From Rhizomicrobium electricum (GTDB taxonomy: Bacteria > Pseudomonadota > Alphaproteobacteria > Micropepsales > Micropepsaceae): a stretch of DNA of 64,000 bases. The notes under the pieces were generated by a model. The model was not told where the DNA came from, searched no databases, and saw only the letters and a list, made by a program, of their open reading frames with translations. Both the position numbers and the translations under genes were made by a program. The stretch's first letter is position 1. Each line of letters opens with the position of its first letter. The stretch covers positions 1 to 64,000 of the forward strand of contig NZ_JAASQS010000011.1 of assembly GCF_011762045.1 (NCBI RefSeq), given 5' to 3'. Below are positions 8,764 through 16,651 of the stretch, piece after piece.

Positions 8764-9435
8764 ATGGCAAAGGACCGGCTGGCCGTACTATCGGCGATCA
8801 TCGAGCAGGGTGTGATCCCTGTTTTCTATCATCCCGATGTCGAGCTGTGCATCAACGTGATCCAGGCTTGCGCCAACGGCGGAGCCAAGTGCATCGAGTT
8901 CACCAACCGCGGCGATTTCGCCTGGGAAGTCTTCAAGGACGTCACCAAGCACTTCAAGAAGGCCGACCCGTCGGTGATCATGGGCGTCGGCTCGATCATC
9001 GATGCCCCGACTGCGGCCCTTTATATCGCCAACGGCGCCAGCTTCGTGGTCGGCCCGCTCTTGAATGCGGAAGTCGCCAAGGTCTGCAACCGCCATTGCG
9101 TGCCTTATAGCCCCGGCTGCGGCTCGGCCTCGGAAGTCAACTACGCCCACGAGCTCGGCTGCGAGATCGTCAAAGTGTTCCCCGGCTCGTGCGTCGGCGG
9201 TCCGGAGTTCGTCAAGAACATTCTCGGGCCGTTGCCGTGGACCAAGCTGATGCCGACCGGCGGCGTCGATCCGACCGAAGAGTCGCTGACCAAGTGGTAC
9301 AAGGCCGGCATCGTGGCCTCCGGTATCGGCTCCAAGCTGATCACCAAGGAACTGCTCGCCGCGAAAGACTTCGGCGCCATCGAGAAGAAGGTTGCCGAGA
9401 CCATCGCCCTCATCAAGAAAATCCGTGGGAAATAA
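8764..9435 (+). CDS. eda: 2-keto-3-deoxy-6-phosphogluconate aldolase family protein
   Basis: A 223-residue class I aldolase of the KDPG/KHG family. It would cleave 2-keto-3-deoxy-6-phosphogluconate to pyruvate and glyceraldehyde 3-phosphate in the Entner-Doudoroff route. Family signatures are CIEFTNRG (catalytic Glu region), VGPLLN, the Schiff-base Lys in VKVFPGS, and the phosphate-binding MPTGGV. A strong AGGAGGAG site lies four to eight bases before the ATG. The gene ends four bases before kdgK, so the two form an operon. LacI-type sites lie upstream. A related keto-acid sugar substrate is possible. Confidence 0.85.
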   Translation: MAKDRLAVLSAIIEQGVIPVFYHPDVELCINVIQACANGGAKCIEFTNRGDFAWEVFKDVTKHFKKADPSVIMGVGSIIDAPTAALYIANGASFVVGPLLNAEVAKVCNRHCVPYSPGCGSASEVNYAHELGCEIVKVFPGSCVGGPEFVKNILGPLPWTKLMPTGGVDPTEESLTKWYKAGIVASGIGSKLITKELLAAKDFGAIEKKVAETIALIKKIRGK

Positions 9436-9439
9436 GCCA

Positions 9440-10546
9440 ATGGCAGACGAAATCCTCAAAATCCGTCCCGCCTCCGAAGTGAAGTGGGATTGCGTGTCGC
9501 TCGGCGAAGTGATGCTGCGCCTCGACCCCGGCTTCGGCCGTATCCGCACCACCCGCCAGTTCGCGGTGTCGGAAGGCGGCGGCGAGTACAATGTGTGCCG
9601 CGCCATGCGCAAGTGCTGGAAGAAGCGCGCTTCCGTCGTGACGGCGTTGCCGGAGAACGATATCGGCTGGCTCGCCGAAGACCTCATCATGCAGGGCGGC
9701 GTCGACACCTCGCACATCATATGGCGCGAGTTCGACGGCATCGGCCGCAACACCCGCGTCGGCCTGAACTTCACGGAAAAGGGCTACGGCCCGCGTGCGG
9801 CGCTCGGCTGCAACGACCGCGGCAACTCGGCCGCGTCGCAGATCAAGCCGGGCGAAGTGAACTGGGACAAGCTGTTCGGCGAAGAGGGCGTGCGCTGGTT
9901 CCACACCGGCGGCATCTTCGCGGCGCTGGCTCCGAACACCTCGGAAGTGGTGATCGAAGCGGTGAAGGCGGCCCACAAGTACGGCACCATCGTCGCTTAC
10001 GACCTCAACTACCGCGGCCAGCTGTGGAAGAGCCAGGGCGGCAAGGAAGGCGCGCGCAAGATCAATCGCGAGATCGCCAAGTATGTCGACGTGATGATCG
10101 GCAACGAGGAAGACTTCACGGCCTGCCTGGGCTTCGAAGTGGAAGGCCTCGACGAGCACATCTCCAAGATCGACCCGGCCAACTTCAAGAAGATGATCGC
10201 CACGGCGGTGAAGGAGTTCCCGAACTTCAAGGTCGCCGCGACGACGCTGCGCAACGCCAAGACCGCCTCGGTCAACGACTGGGGTGCGGTGATCTGGGCC
10301 GGCGGCAACTTCTACGAAGCGCCGATGCGCGAGAACCTGGAAATCTATGACCGCGTCGGCGGCGGCGACGGATTTGCGTCCGGCCTCGCTTACGGCTTCA
10401 TGGAAGGCAAGGGCCCGCAGGCCGCCGTCGAGTACGGCGCCGCCCACGGCGCGCTCGCGATGTCGACCCCCGGCGACACTTCGATGGTCAACTTCAAGGA
10501 AGTCGAAGCCGTCATGAAGGGCAAAGGCGCCCGCGTCATCCGGTAA
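9440..10546 (+). CDS. kdgK: 2-keto-3-deoxygluconate kinase-like PfkB sugar kinase
   Basis: A 368-residue ribokinase/PfkB-family kinase, expected to phosphorylate 2-keto-3-deoxygluconate to KDPG, the substrate of the preceding aldolase. The N-terminus has LGEVMLRLDPG and SEGGGEYNV (sugar-binding glycine pair). The C-terminus has DRVGGGDGFASG, the anion hole and catalytic Asp, a GGGDGF variant of the usual GAGDAF. The ATG at 9440 lies four bases after eda and has no clear ribosome binding site, suggesting translation coupled to eda. A rho-independent terminator follows. Confidence 0.85.
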   Translation: MADEILKIRPASEVKWDCVSLGEVMLRLDPGFGRIRTTRQFAVSEGGGEYNVCRAMRKCWKKRASVVTALPENDIGWLAEDLIMQGGVDTSHIIWREFDGIGRNTRVGLNFTEKGYGPRAALGCNDRGNSAASQIKPGEVNWDKLFGEEGVRWFHTGGIFAALAPNTSEVVIEAVKAAHKYGTIVAYDLNYRGQLWKSQGGKEGARKINREIAKYVDVMIGNEEDFTACLGFEVEGLDEHISKIDPANFKKMIATAVKEFPNFKVAATTLRNAKTASVNDWGAVIWAGGNFYEAPMRENLEIYDRVGGGDGFASGLAYGFMEGKGPQAAVEYGAAHGALAMSTPGDTSMVNFKEVEAVMKGKGARVIR

Positions 10547-10577
10547 GTACTTCTGAACAAAAGATAATTGTCGGCGG

Positions 10578-10609
10578 AACCCGCGATTTCCAAGTCGCGG
10601 GTTTTGCTT
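10578..10609 (+). terminator. Rho-independent terminator after kdgK
   Basis: A nine-base stem, AACCCGCGA pairing with TCGCGGGTT, around an eight-base loop and followed by a T-rich tail. It separates the eda-kdgK operon from hpnI. Confidence 0.85.
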
Positions 10610-10622
10610 TAGGAAGACCTCC

Positions 10623-11774
10623 ATGGGGGCCTTCATGGGCGTCGTCGCAATTCTCGGCTGGATATTCGTGGCCCTCGGTTTGGCTGGGGCGGCGTATGCG
10701 CTCATGGCGGCTGGCTTCGCCCGGCGGTTCGCGGCGCGCGACGAGGGCGGCATCGAGAATTTTCCGGCGGTGTCGATCCTCAAGCCTTTGCATGGCGACG
10801 AGCCGGCGCTGGAAGCGAATCTGGAGACGTTCCTGGCGCAGGATTACCCGGCGCCGTGCCAATACGTGTTCGGCGTCCAGTCGCCCGACGATGCGGCCAT
10901 CGCGGTGGTCGAGCGGTTGTTGAAGCGTCATCCCGCGGCCGATGCCGTGCTGGTGGTCGACAAGGCGCGTCACGGCACCAATCCGAAAATCGCCAATCTG
11001 ATGAACATGCGCGGCGCCATCCGCCACGACGTGGTGATCCTTTCGGACAGCGACATCGCGGTCGAAGCGGGCTACCTGCGCCGTATCGCCGCCGCTCTGG
11101 CGCCCGAACGGGTGGGGGCGGTGACCTGTGTTTACACCGGCTGGGCGGCAGCGGGGCTGGTATCGCGGTTGTCGGCGATGGGCGTCAGCTATCATTTTTT
11201 GCCCAACGTCATGGCCGGGCTGGGCCTGAAAATGACCGCGCCGTGTTTCGGCTCGACCATCGCGCTCAAGGGCAAGGTGTTGCGCGAGATCGGCGGACTG
11301 GCCGCCTTTGCCGATCAACTTGCCGACGACAACGAGATCGGCCGGGCCGTCCGCGCCAAAGGCTACGAGGTCGCCATCCCGCCGTTCGCGGTGCGTCACG
11401 CCGCCACCGAGACCACAGGGTCCGAGTGGTTATCGCATGAGTTGCGCTGGATGCGGACCATTCGCACCGTCGATCCGGCCGGACATGCAGGATCTCTGGT
11501 GACGCACGCCATTCCCTTGGCATTCCTGGGGTTAATCCTCACCGGATGGGCGCCGGTCGCCTGGGGCGCACTCGCCACTACAATCCTTGCGCGCCTCGTG
11601 CTGAAATGGTGTATCGACACGGCGTTCGGGGAACCCGCAGGACCGTACTGGCTTATGCCGGTGCGGGATGTGTTAACCTTCTGTGTGTTCGTCACGTCGC
11701 TTTTCGGATCGGCCGTTGTCTGGCAGAAGGAGCGCCTTCGGGTCGGTGGCGACGGTGCGTTGTCCGGCCGCTGA
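10623..11774 (+). CDS. hpnI: Hopanoid glycosyltransferase HpnI (ceramide glucosyltransferase-like)
   Basis: A 383-residue membrane glycosyltransferase. HpnI enzymes transfer N-acetylglucosamine to bacteriohopanetetrol at the inner membrane. Visible features are an N-terminal membrane segment (about 6-30), the catalytic DSD at 142-144, a second acidic cluster ADDNE near 234-238, and the ceramide-glucosyltransferase-type RWMRT at 275-279. C-terminal membrane segments follow (about 285-360). The start at 10623 is preceded by AGGAAG; an in-frame ATG at 10635 is an alternative. hpnJ follows after 22 bases. Presence with hpnK and hpnJ predicts glucosaminyl and cyclitol-ether bacteriohopanetetrol. 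Confidence 0.9.
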   Translation: MGAFMGVVAILGWIFVALGLAGAAYALMAAGFARRFAARDEGGIENFPAVSILKPLHGDEPALEANLETFLAQDYPAPCQYVFGVQSPDDAAIAVVERLLKRHPAADAVLVVDKARHGTNPKIANLMNMRGAIRHDVVILSDSDIAVEAGYLRRIAAALAPERVGAVTCVYTGWAAAGLVSRLSAMGVSYHFLPNVMAGLGLKMTAPCFGSTIALKGKVLREIGGLAAFADQLADDNEIGRAVRAKGYEVAIPPFAVRHAATETTGSEWLSHELRWMRTIRTVDPAGHAGSLVTHAIPLAFLGLILTGWAPVAWGALATTILARLVLKWCIDTAFGEPAGPYWLMPVRDVLTFCVFVTSLFGSAVVWQKERLRVGGDGALSGR

Positions 11775-11796
11775 TGGCCAATCGATGAGGAAGTAG

Positions 11797-13224
11797 ATGA
11801 AGTCGTTGTTCTTGCAGGCGCCCTCTTACGACGGTTACGACGGCGGGGCCGGTGCGCGCTATCAGATGAAGCGCGAGGTCAAGTCGTTCTGGTATCCGAC
11901 CTGGCTGGCCCAGGCGGCCGCCATGGTGGAAGGCTCCAAGCTGATCGACGCCCCGCCGCACAAGCTGCATTGGAAGGACATCGAGGACGACGTGAAGAAT
12001 CACGAGCTGATCGTGATCCACACGTCGACGCCGTCGTTCAAGTCCGACTGCAAGACCGCGCGGATGATCAAAGAGGTCAACCCGCACTGCAAGCTCGGCT
12101 TCATCGGCGCCAAGGTTTCGGTGCAGCCGACCGAAAGTCTCGAAGCCGAACCGGCGATCGATTTCGTCGCCCGCAACGAATACGAATTCACCATCCAGGA
12201 AATCGCCAACGGCGCCAAGTGGGACGGCCTTGCCGGCATTTCCTATCGCGATGCGTCGGGCTCGATCGTGCACAACGCCGAACGCGCCATCCTGACGGAC
12301 ATGGACAAGCTGCCGAGCGTGCTGCCGATCTACAAGCGCGACCTCAAGATCGAGAACTATTACGGCGGCTATCTCAAGCACCCGTACATGTCGTGGTACA
12401 CCGGCCGCGGCTGCAAATCGCGCTGCACCTTCTGCCTGTGGCCGCAGACGATCTCCGGCCACAACTACCGCACCCATTCGATTCCGTACGTGCTCGACGA
12501 AGTGCGCTACATGAAGGAGAATTTCCCGCAGGTGCGCGAAATCTTCTTCGACGACGGCACCCTGACCGACAACCACGAGCGCGTCGAAGCCCTCGCCAAG
12601 GAACTTGGCAAGATGGGCGTGACCTGGTCGTGCAATGCCAAGGCCAACGTTCCGAGGCGGACGCTCGAGATCATGAAGGAGAACGGCCTTCGCATTCTCC
12701 TCGTCGGTTACGAGAGCGGCAACCAGCAGATCCTGCACAACATCAAGAAGGGCCTGCGCGTCGACGTGGCGCGTCAGTTCTCCAAGGACTGCCACGAACT
12801 CGGCATCCTGGTGCACGGCACCTTCATTCTCGGTCTGCCGGGCGAGACCAAGCAGACCATCCAGGAAACCTTGAACTTCGCCAAGGAAGTGAACCCGCGC
12901 ACGCTGCAGGTGTCGCTGGCCGCGCCGTATCCCGGCACGTTCCTCTACAATCAGGCCAAGGAAAACGGCTGGTTCGCCTCCGACGTCGATCTTCTCACCG
13001 ACGACGGCACCCAGATCGCGCCGCTGAACTACGACAATCTCAGCCACAGCGAGATTTTCGAAGCGGTGGAGTGGTTCTACAAGAAGTTCTACTTCCGCCC
13101 GTCGAAGATCGCCGAGATCGTCGGCGAGATGGTGACCAACCCCGAAATGTTCGGCCGCCGTCTGCGCGAAGGCGTCGAGTTCTTCGACTTCCTCAAGACC
13201 CGCGAGGACATGATCGTTTCGTAG
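11797..13224 (+). CDS. hpnJ: Hopanoid B12-binding radical SAM protein HpnJ
   Basis: A 475-residue radical SAM enzyme with an N-terminal B12-binding-like domain (about 1-190). The CxxxCxxC cluster motif is C206, C210 and C213, within GRGCKSRCTFC. HpnJ is the enzyme needed to convert glucosaminyl bacteriohopanetetrol to the cyclitol ether, acting after HpnI and HpnK. A GAGGAAG site precedes the ATG, and the gene is in an operon with hpnI. A possible RiPP precursor gene follows 135 bases later. Length and motifs match the family. Confidence 0.92.
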   Translation: MKSLFLQAPSYDGYDGGAGARYQMKREVKSFWYPTWLAQAAAMVEGSKLIDAPPHKLHWKDIEDDVKNHELIVIHTSTPSFKSDCKTARMIKEVNPHCKLGFIGAKVSVQPTESLEAEPAIDFVARNEYEFTIQEIANGAKWDGLAGISYRDASGSIVHNAERAILTDMDKLPSVLPIYKRDLKIENYYGGYLKHPYMSWYTGRGCKSRCTFCLWPQTISGHNYRTHSIPYVLDEVRYMKENFPQVREIFFDDGTLTDNHERVEALAKELGKMGVTWSCNAKANVPRRTLEIMKENGLRILLVGYESGNQQILHNIKKGLRVDVARQFSKDCHELGILVHGTFILGLPGETKQTIQETLNFAKEVNPRTLQVSLAAPYPGTFLYNQAKENGWFASDVDLLTDDGTQIAPLNYDNLSHSEIFEAVEWFYKKFYFRPSKIAEIVGEMVTNPEMFGRRLREGVEFFDFLKTREDMIVS

Positions 13225-13299
13225 AACGGGCAAAGCGGCGGGAGCCTGGTTGTTCGGACCCGGACGGATGACGCGGTGCTCGCCGCCGCACGTCGTTGA

Positions 13300-13317
13300 C
13301 TGATTCTGACGAATCAG
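13300..13317. promoter_or_regulatory. Palindrome with GANTC sites upstream of small peptide gene
   Basis: CTGATTCTGACGAATCAG has seven-base arms around TGAC and lies 42 bases before the ATG of the 48-residue peptide. It contains GATTC and GAATC, and another GATTC starts at 13317. This makes three GANTC (CcrM methyltransferase) sites within about 20 bases. It could be an operator or a methylation-sensitive element; no function is proven. Confidence 0.4.
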
Positions 13318-13359
13318 ATTCTTCTATTGTAAGGCCGTAAGACAAACCCCGAGGACGTG

Positions 13360-13506
13360 ATGCAGGACCAAGCTACTCCGAACTCAGCCATTGGTTCGCA
13401 GTCCGAACGGCGCGTGTGGCGCGCGCCGATTATGGTCGAATTCGACGTGTCCGAGACGCTAGGGACCGGCACGGGGCAACAGGAAGGCGACAGCAGCAAC
13501 AGCTAG
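13360..13506 (+). CDS. Candidate RiPP precursor 1, lasso-type leader, 48 residues
   Basis: A small gene with GAGGA four bases before its ATG. The leader half contains RRVWRAPIMVEF and ends SETL; the tail is GTGTGQQEGDSSNS. The W-x-A-P motif, the T-L pair, the following Gly and a Glu eight residues later fit the layout of lasso-peptide precursors (Thr at -2, Gly1, acidic residue 8). However, the tail is only 14 residues and has no bulky plug residue. It shares leader motifs with the peptide at 15569-15721. It runs tail-to-tail into the asparagine-synthetase-like gene, and both stop codons lie in the palindrome CTAG (13503-13506). The RiPP role is inferred. Confidence 0.6.
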   Translation: MQDQATPNSAIGSQSERRVWRAPIMVEFDVSETLGTGTGQQEGDSSNS

Positions 13507-15464
13507 CAATCGCCCGCCCCGTTGCTGCGCGTCGCCTTGGCGACAAAGTGCGCCACCGAGATCGCGCGCAAAAGCTTCGTGCGGTAATTCCTGGTCGTCG
13601 TCGTGCCCGGCTTCGCGGGCAACGGCCTTTCAAGCAGGGATTTCACGCCTTCGCAGTCGATCAATCCGGCGACCCCCGGAGCGGCCAGCGCCATGGCGGC
13701 TTGCATCCGAAGCGTTGCGCCGCGATCGCCCTGCATCCGCGCGAACCAATCCGCGCCCTGATAGCCCCGGTGCTTCGCATTGACGGCCAGCGTCTCCTCA
13801 GGGATGCGGTCGGCGAACGCCTGCCGATACAGCCATTTCGTCTGGCCGTCGCGCAGATACATGTGCGACGGCATTTCCAACGTCAGTTCGACGAGCCGCC
13901 GGTCGCAGGTCGGATCGCGCCGGTCGACGCCGAATGCGCCCAATTCGCCCTTCAGGTTGGTCCCACGGTCGTGGCGGCGCAGGATGAAGGCGGCCAAAGC
14001 GCGATGGTTGCGCCAGGGGCGGTAGGTCGGATCGAAATCGAGATCTTTCAGGCGCGCGTTCAAGTCGGCGCCGGCGATCACATCCGGATGCAGCGCGGTC
14101 ACTTCGGCGAGATCTTTTCTTTCCCGTCCGGCCAACGCGCGCAGCAGCGCGGCGGCGCGCGCCGGAAGCAGCGGCAGAAGGGTGAGGCCGCCGTAGACGC
14201 GCTGGGCCTGGTATCCCTCGCGGCGGAGCGCAGCGGCTTCCCGCCACCAGGCCGCCAGCCGGCCGGACGAGAAAAGTTCCGCTATCCGTTGGACGCCATC
14301 CTGGCTGATCGTGGCGTTGCCGCAGGACGCGCTCATCACGACACGGTGGCCGGCGTTCGAGGCTTTCCGGGCGATCTCGCGGACCCAGAGTGCGTTGCAA
14401 GGATTGAGAACCGGCCGCTCGCAATAAAAGAAATTGCGATCGAAGTCGTCGCCGATTTCGCGTCCGGCCGAGTCCACCAGCACGTGATCGACGTTGGGAT
14501 AGCGTGCCGCCAGCAGCGCCGCGAGGGGGCCTTCATCAACGATACGCCCTTCGGGTTCGTCCAGCACCACGCCCTTCATCGGCACATGGGTATAGGCCGT
14601 CAGCCGCGCGCCCCGGCCGGCGAGAAGACGCGCGGCACTGGAAACCGCGGCTGCCGAATCCAATCCGCCGCTCAAATGGGCGGCAATCGATCCGATACTC
14701 CGTAGCCGATCCGCCACGGCGCGGTCGAAGGTCGCCCGGAAGGCCTCGACGGCGTCGTCGTCGCGCGCAAATCGGCTCTTGCGGTCGAGGCGCCACGTAT
14801 ACCAGTCGCGGGTTTCGATGCGGCCGTCGGCATGGGCGATCACCAGCGCGCCCGGCTCGACCCGGTTGATGCCGGCAAAATGGCTTCCCGGCCCACGCAT
14901 CGGCGCCAAGGCTAGTTGATCGCGCAAGGTGTCGAGATCGGGCGCGATGGGCACGCCGGGCAGGGCGTGAATTCCTTTGGCCATCGAGGCGAACGCAAGC
15001 CGGTCGGAATCGGCGCGATAGAACAACGGCCGGTTGCCGAGAAAATCGCGCGCCAGGGTCAGCGTCCGCTCGCGCCCGTCCCACACCGCCAGCGCCCAAT
15101 CGCCGATCAGTCTGTCGAGCGCGCCTTCGCCCCAGCGCTCCCATGCCGCCAATGCGAAATCGGCATCGGCCATGGTGCGCGCATTTTCGGCGGTCAAACC
15201 AAGGTCTGCCGTCAGTTCCATCCGATTATCGAGCCGCATGTCGGCAACGAGAACGAGGCGCCCATCGCGGCTGGCGACCGGCTGGCGGTCAAGCCGGTCT
15301 TCGGGCGTGAGAATGAAGAGATCGGTGCCAAGAACGAGATCGTCGCTGCTCCAAGACCCGCTGCGATCGGGTCCGTAGATCGCCAGCGAGCGGCTCATCC
15401 GCGCCGCGTCGGCCGTAATGTCCGGCCGTCCGTTGCGATGCCAGAGTCCGAAAATCGCCGTCAT
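13503..15464 (-). CDS. Asparagine synthetase-like protein, lasso-cyclase type
   Basis: A 653-residue protein with an N-terminal Ntn-hydrolase-like domain (1 to about 200) and a C-terminal ATP-pyrophosphatase domain. SGGLDS at 265-270 is the PPi loop, and VDRRDPTCDRRLVE-type and AKHRGYQG segments follow. It begins M-T-A-I-F-G, so the nucleophilic Cys2 of glutamine-dependent asparagine synthetases is absent. The same loss is known for lasso-peptide macrolactam cyclases, which adenylate an acidic side chain and join it to an amino terminus. It sits between two peptides with lasso-like leaders and inside hpn genes. No lasso B protease or RRE (PqqD-like) gene is present in the window. An alternative is another ATP-dependent amidation using ammonia. 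Confidence 0.75.
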   Translation of the reverse strand: MTAIFGLWHRNGRPDITADAARMSRSLAIYGPDRSGSWSSDDLVLGTDLFILTPEDRLDRQPVASRDGRLVLVADMRLDNRMELTADLGLTAENARTMADADFALAAWERWGEGALDRLIGDWALAVWDGRERTLTLARDFLGNRPLFYRADSDRLAFASMAKGIHALPGVPIAPDLDTLRDQLALAPMRGPGSHFAGINRVEPGALVIAHADGRIETRDWYTWRLDRKSRFARDDDAVEAFRATFDRAVADRLRSIGSIAAHLSGGLDSAAAVSSAARLLAGRGARLTAYTHVPMKGVVLDEPEGRIVDEGPLAALLAARYPNVDHVLVDSAGREIGDDFDRNFFYCERPVLNPCNALWVREIARKASNAGHRVVMSASCGNATISQDGVQRIAELFSSGRLAAWWREAAALRREGYQAQRVYGGLTLLPLLPARAAALLRALAGRERKDLAEVTALHPDVIAGADLNARLKDLDFDPTYRPWRNHRALAAFILRRHDRGTNLKGELGAFGVDRRDPTCDRRLVELTLEMPSHMYLRDGQTKWLYRQAFADRIPEETLAVNAKHRGYQGADWFARMQGDRGATLRMQAAMALAAPGVAGLIDCEGVKSLLERPLPAKPGTTTTRNYRTKLLRAISVAHFVAKATRSNGAGDC

Positions 15465-15536
15465 AACCCACGTCCCGTCGCTGTGGCGGATGCGCGTCGG
15501 TTGGTTGACAGCGTCACCGAATGCGCTGAATGTCGA

Positions 15537-15550
15537 CGTACATCTGTACG
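15537..15550. promoter_or_regulatory. Palindrome in divergent promoter region of cyclase-like gene and peptide 2
   Basis: CGTACA and TGTACG face each other across TC, between the divergent asparagine-synthetase-like gene (start 15464) and the second peptide (start 15569). A TTGACA at 15505-15510 may be a -35 element reading towards the peptide. This is a plausible shared operator; the binding protein is unknown. Confidence 0.4.
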
Positions 15551-15568
15551 GTTGTCAATGAGGCGATA

Positions 15569-15721
15569 ATGTCCGATCAACCCGATCAAAAAAGCAACGT
15601 CAGCGATGCCGCTCCGGCGAAGAAGGCGTGGCACGCGCCGGTCTATGCTCCGTTGGCGGGCATCAGCGAGCAAACGTTGAACGGGGCCAATGCGGGCTCG
15701 GACGACCTCGAACAGTCTTGA
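15569..15721 (+). CDS. Candidate RiPP precursor 2, lasso-type leader, 50 residues
   Basis: A 50-residue peptide; GAGG lies five bases before its ATG. A longer in-frame start at 15530 has no ribosome binding site. After a polar N-terminus it has KKAWHAPVYAPLAGIS, then EQTL, then NGANAGSDDLEQS. The W-x-A-P-V motif, the spaced Leu and Gly and the T-L pair match leader motifs of lasso precursors, and acidic residues lie eight and nine positions after the T-L. It shares the [K/R][K/R]xWxAP and S-E-x-T-L patterns with the peptide at 13360. It is divergent from the cyclase-like gene and 88 bases before hpnK. The tail is short and lacks plug residues, so the final product, if any, is uncertain. Confidence 0.6.
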   Translation: MSDQPDQKSNVSDAAPAKKAWHAPVYAPLAGISEQTLNGANAGSDDLEQS

Positions 15722-15809
15722 CGATCGGCTCCTGACGGCCGGAAATTCCGGTCCTTGCTCTCTGATCCGCTGAAGCCGTAAGACGGTCCGGCACGCGCCG
15801 GAGATCCGC

Positions 15810-16646
15810 ATGAACGCGAAGGGTTTGATCGTCACCGCCGATGACTTCGGTGCCGCGCCGGAGGTCAACGAAGCGGTGATGCGCGCCCATGGCGAGGGTA
15901 TCCTCACCTGCGCCTCGCTGATGGTGGCGGGGGCAGGGGCAGCGGATGCCGTCAAGCGTGCCAGGGAAACGCCCAGCCTCGGCGTCGGGCTGCACCTCGT
16001 CCTGGTCGAAGGCAAGCCGGTACTCCCGCCGCAGCGCATTCCCAATCTGGTCGGCGCCGACGGCAATTTCCGCACCGACATGGTCAAGGCCTCGTTCGGC
16101 ATGGCGATGTTGCCGTGGGTGCGGCGCCAGCTCGCCGCCGAGATCGAAGCCCAGTTTGCCGCCTTTGCTGCGACCGGCCTTCCGCTCGATCACGTCAACG
16201 CCCACAAGCATTTCCATCTGCATCCGACCATCGGCCGCCTCGCGGTCAAGATCGGCAAGCGCTACGGCCTGACGGCGATGCGCGCGCCGATCGAGCCGCC
16301 GGAAATCATCCGCCGCATCGATCCCCATGCCACCGGCGGCGATATCGAACGCTTCGTCGGCGCGCGGCTGAAGGACCGGCTGTGGGTCAGCCGCATCTGG
16401 TCGCCCGATCAGGTGTTCGGATTGGCATGGTCCGGCGCGATGCACCGCGGCCGCGTCAAGGCGATCCTCGACAACCTGCCGGACGGCGTCAGCGAGATCT
16501 ACTGCCACCCCGCTTTGTCGGCTTATCCCGGCTCGGCCCAGGGCTATCGCTACAGCGACGAACTCACCGCGCTCACGGCGCCGGAGGTGATCGAACGCAC
16601 GCGCGGGCTGCGCCTCGGCCGCTTCGCCGATTTCGCCGGCGGTTGA
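15810..16646 (+). CDS. hpnK: Hopanoid-associated YdjC-family deacetylase HpnK
   Basis: A 278-residue carbohydrate deacetylase of the YdjC/ChbG family. HpnK removes the acetyl group from N-acetylglucosaminyl bacteriohopanetetrol made by HpnI. Metal-site motifs are TADDFG (residues 9-14) and the HKHFHLHP cluster; a late CHPALS adds a further histidine. GGAG lies six bases before the ATG. It is separated from hpnI-hpnJ by the asparagine-synthetase/peptide locus but surely acts with them. It ends five bases before the tail-to-tail FIST-like gene. Confidence 0.88.
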   Translation: MNAKGLIVTADDFGAAPEVNEAVMRAHGEGILTCASLMVAGAGAADAVKRARETPSLGVGLHLVLVEGKPVLPPQRIPNLVGADGNFRTDMVKASFGMAMLPWVRRQLAAEIEAQFAAFAATGLPLDHVNAHKHFHLHPTIGRLAVKIGKRYGLTAMRAPIEPPEIIRRIDPHATGGDIERFVGARLKDRLWVSRIWSPDQVFGLAWSGAMHRGRVKAILDNLPDGVSEIYCHPALSAYPGSAQGYRYSDELTALTAPEVIERTRGLRLGRFADFAGG

Positions 16647-16651
16647 AGGGT

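Noticed and set aside
13503..15464. True asparagine synthetase B
   Set aside because: The glutaminase Cys2 is missing and the gene is flanked by leader-like peptides, so free asparagine synthesis from glutamine is unlikely.
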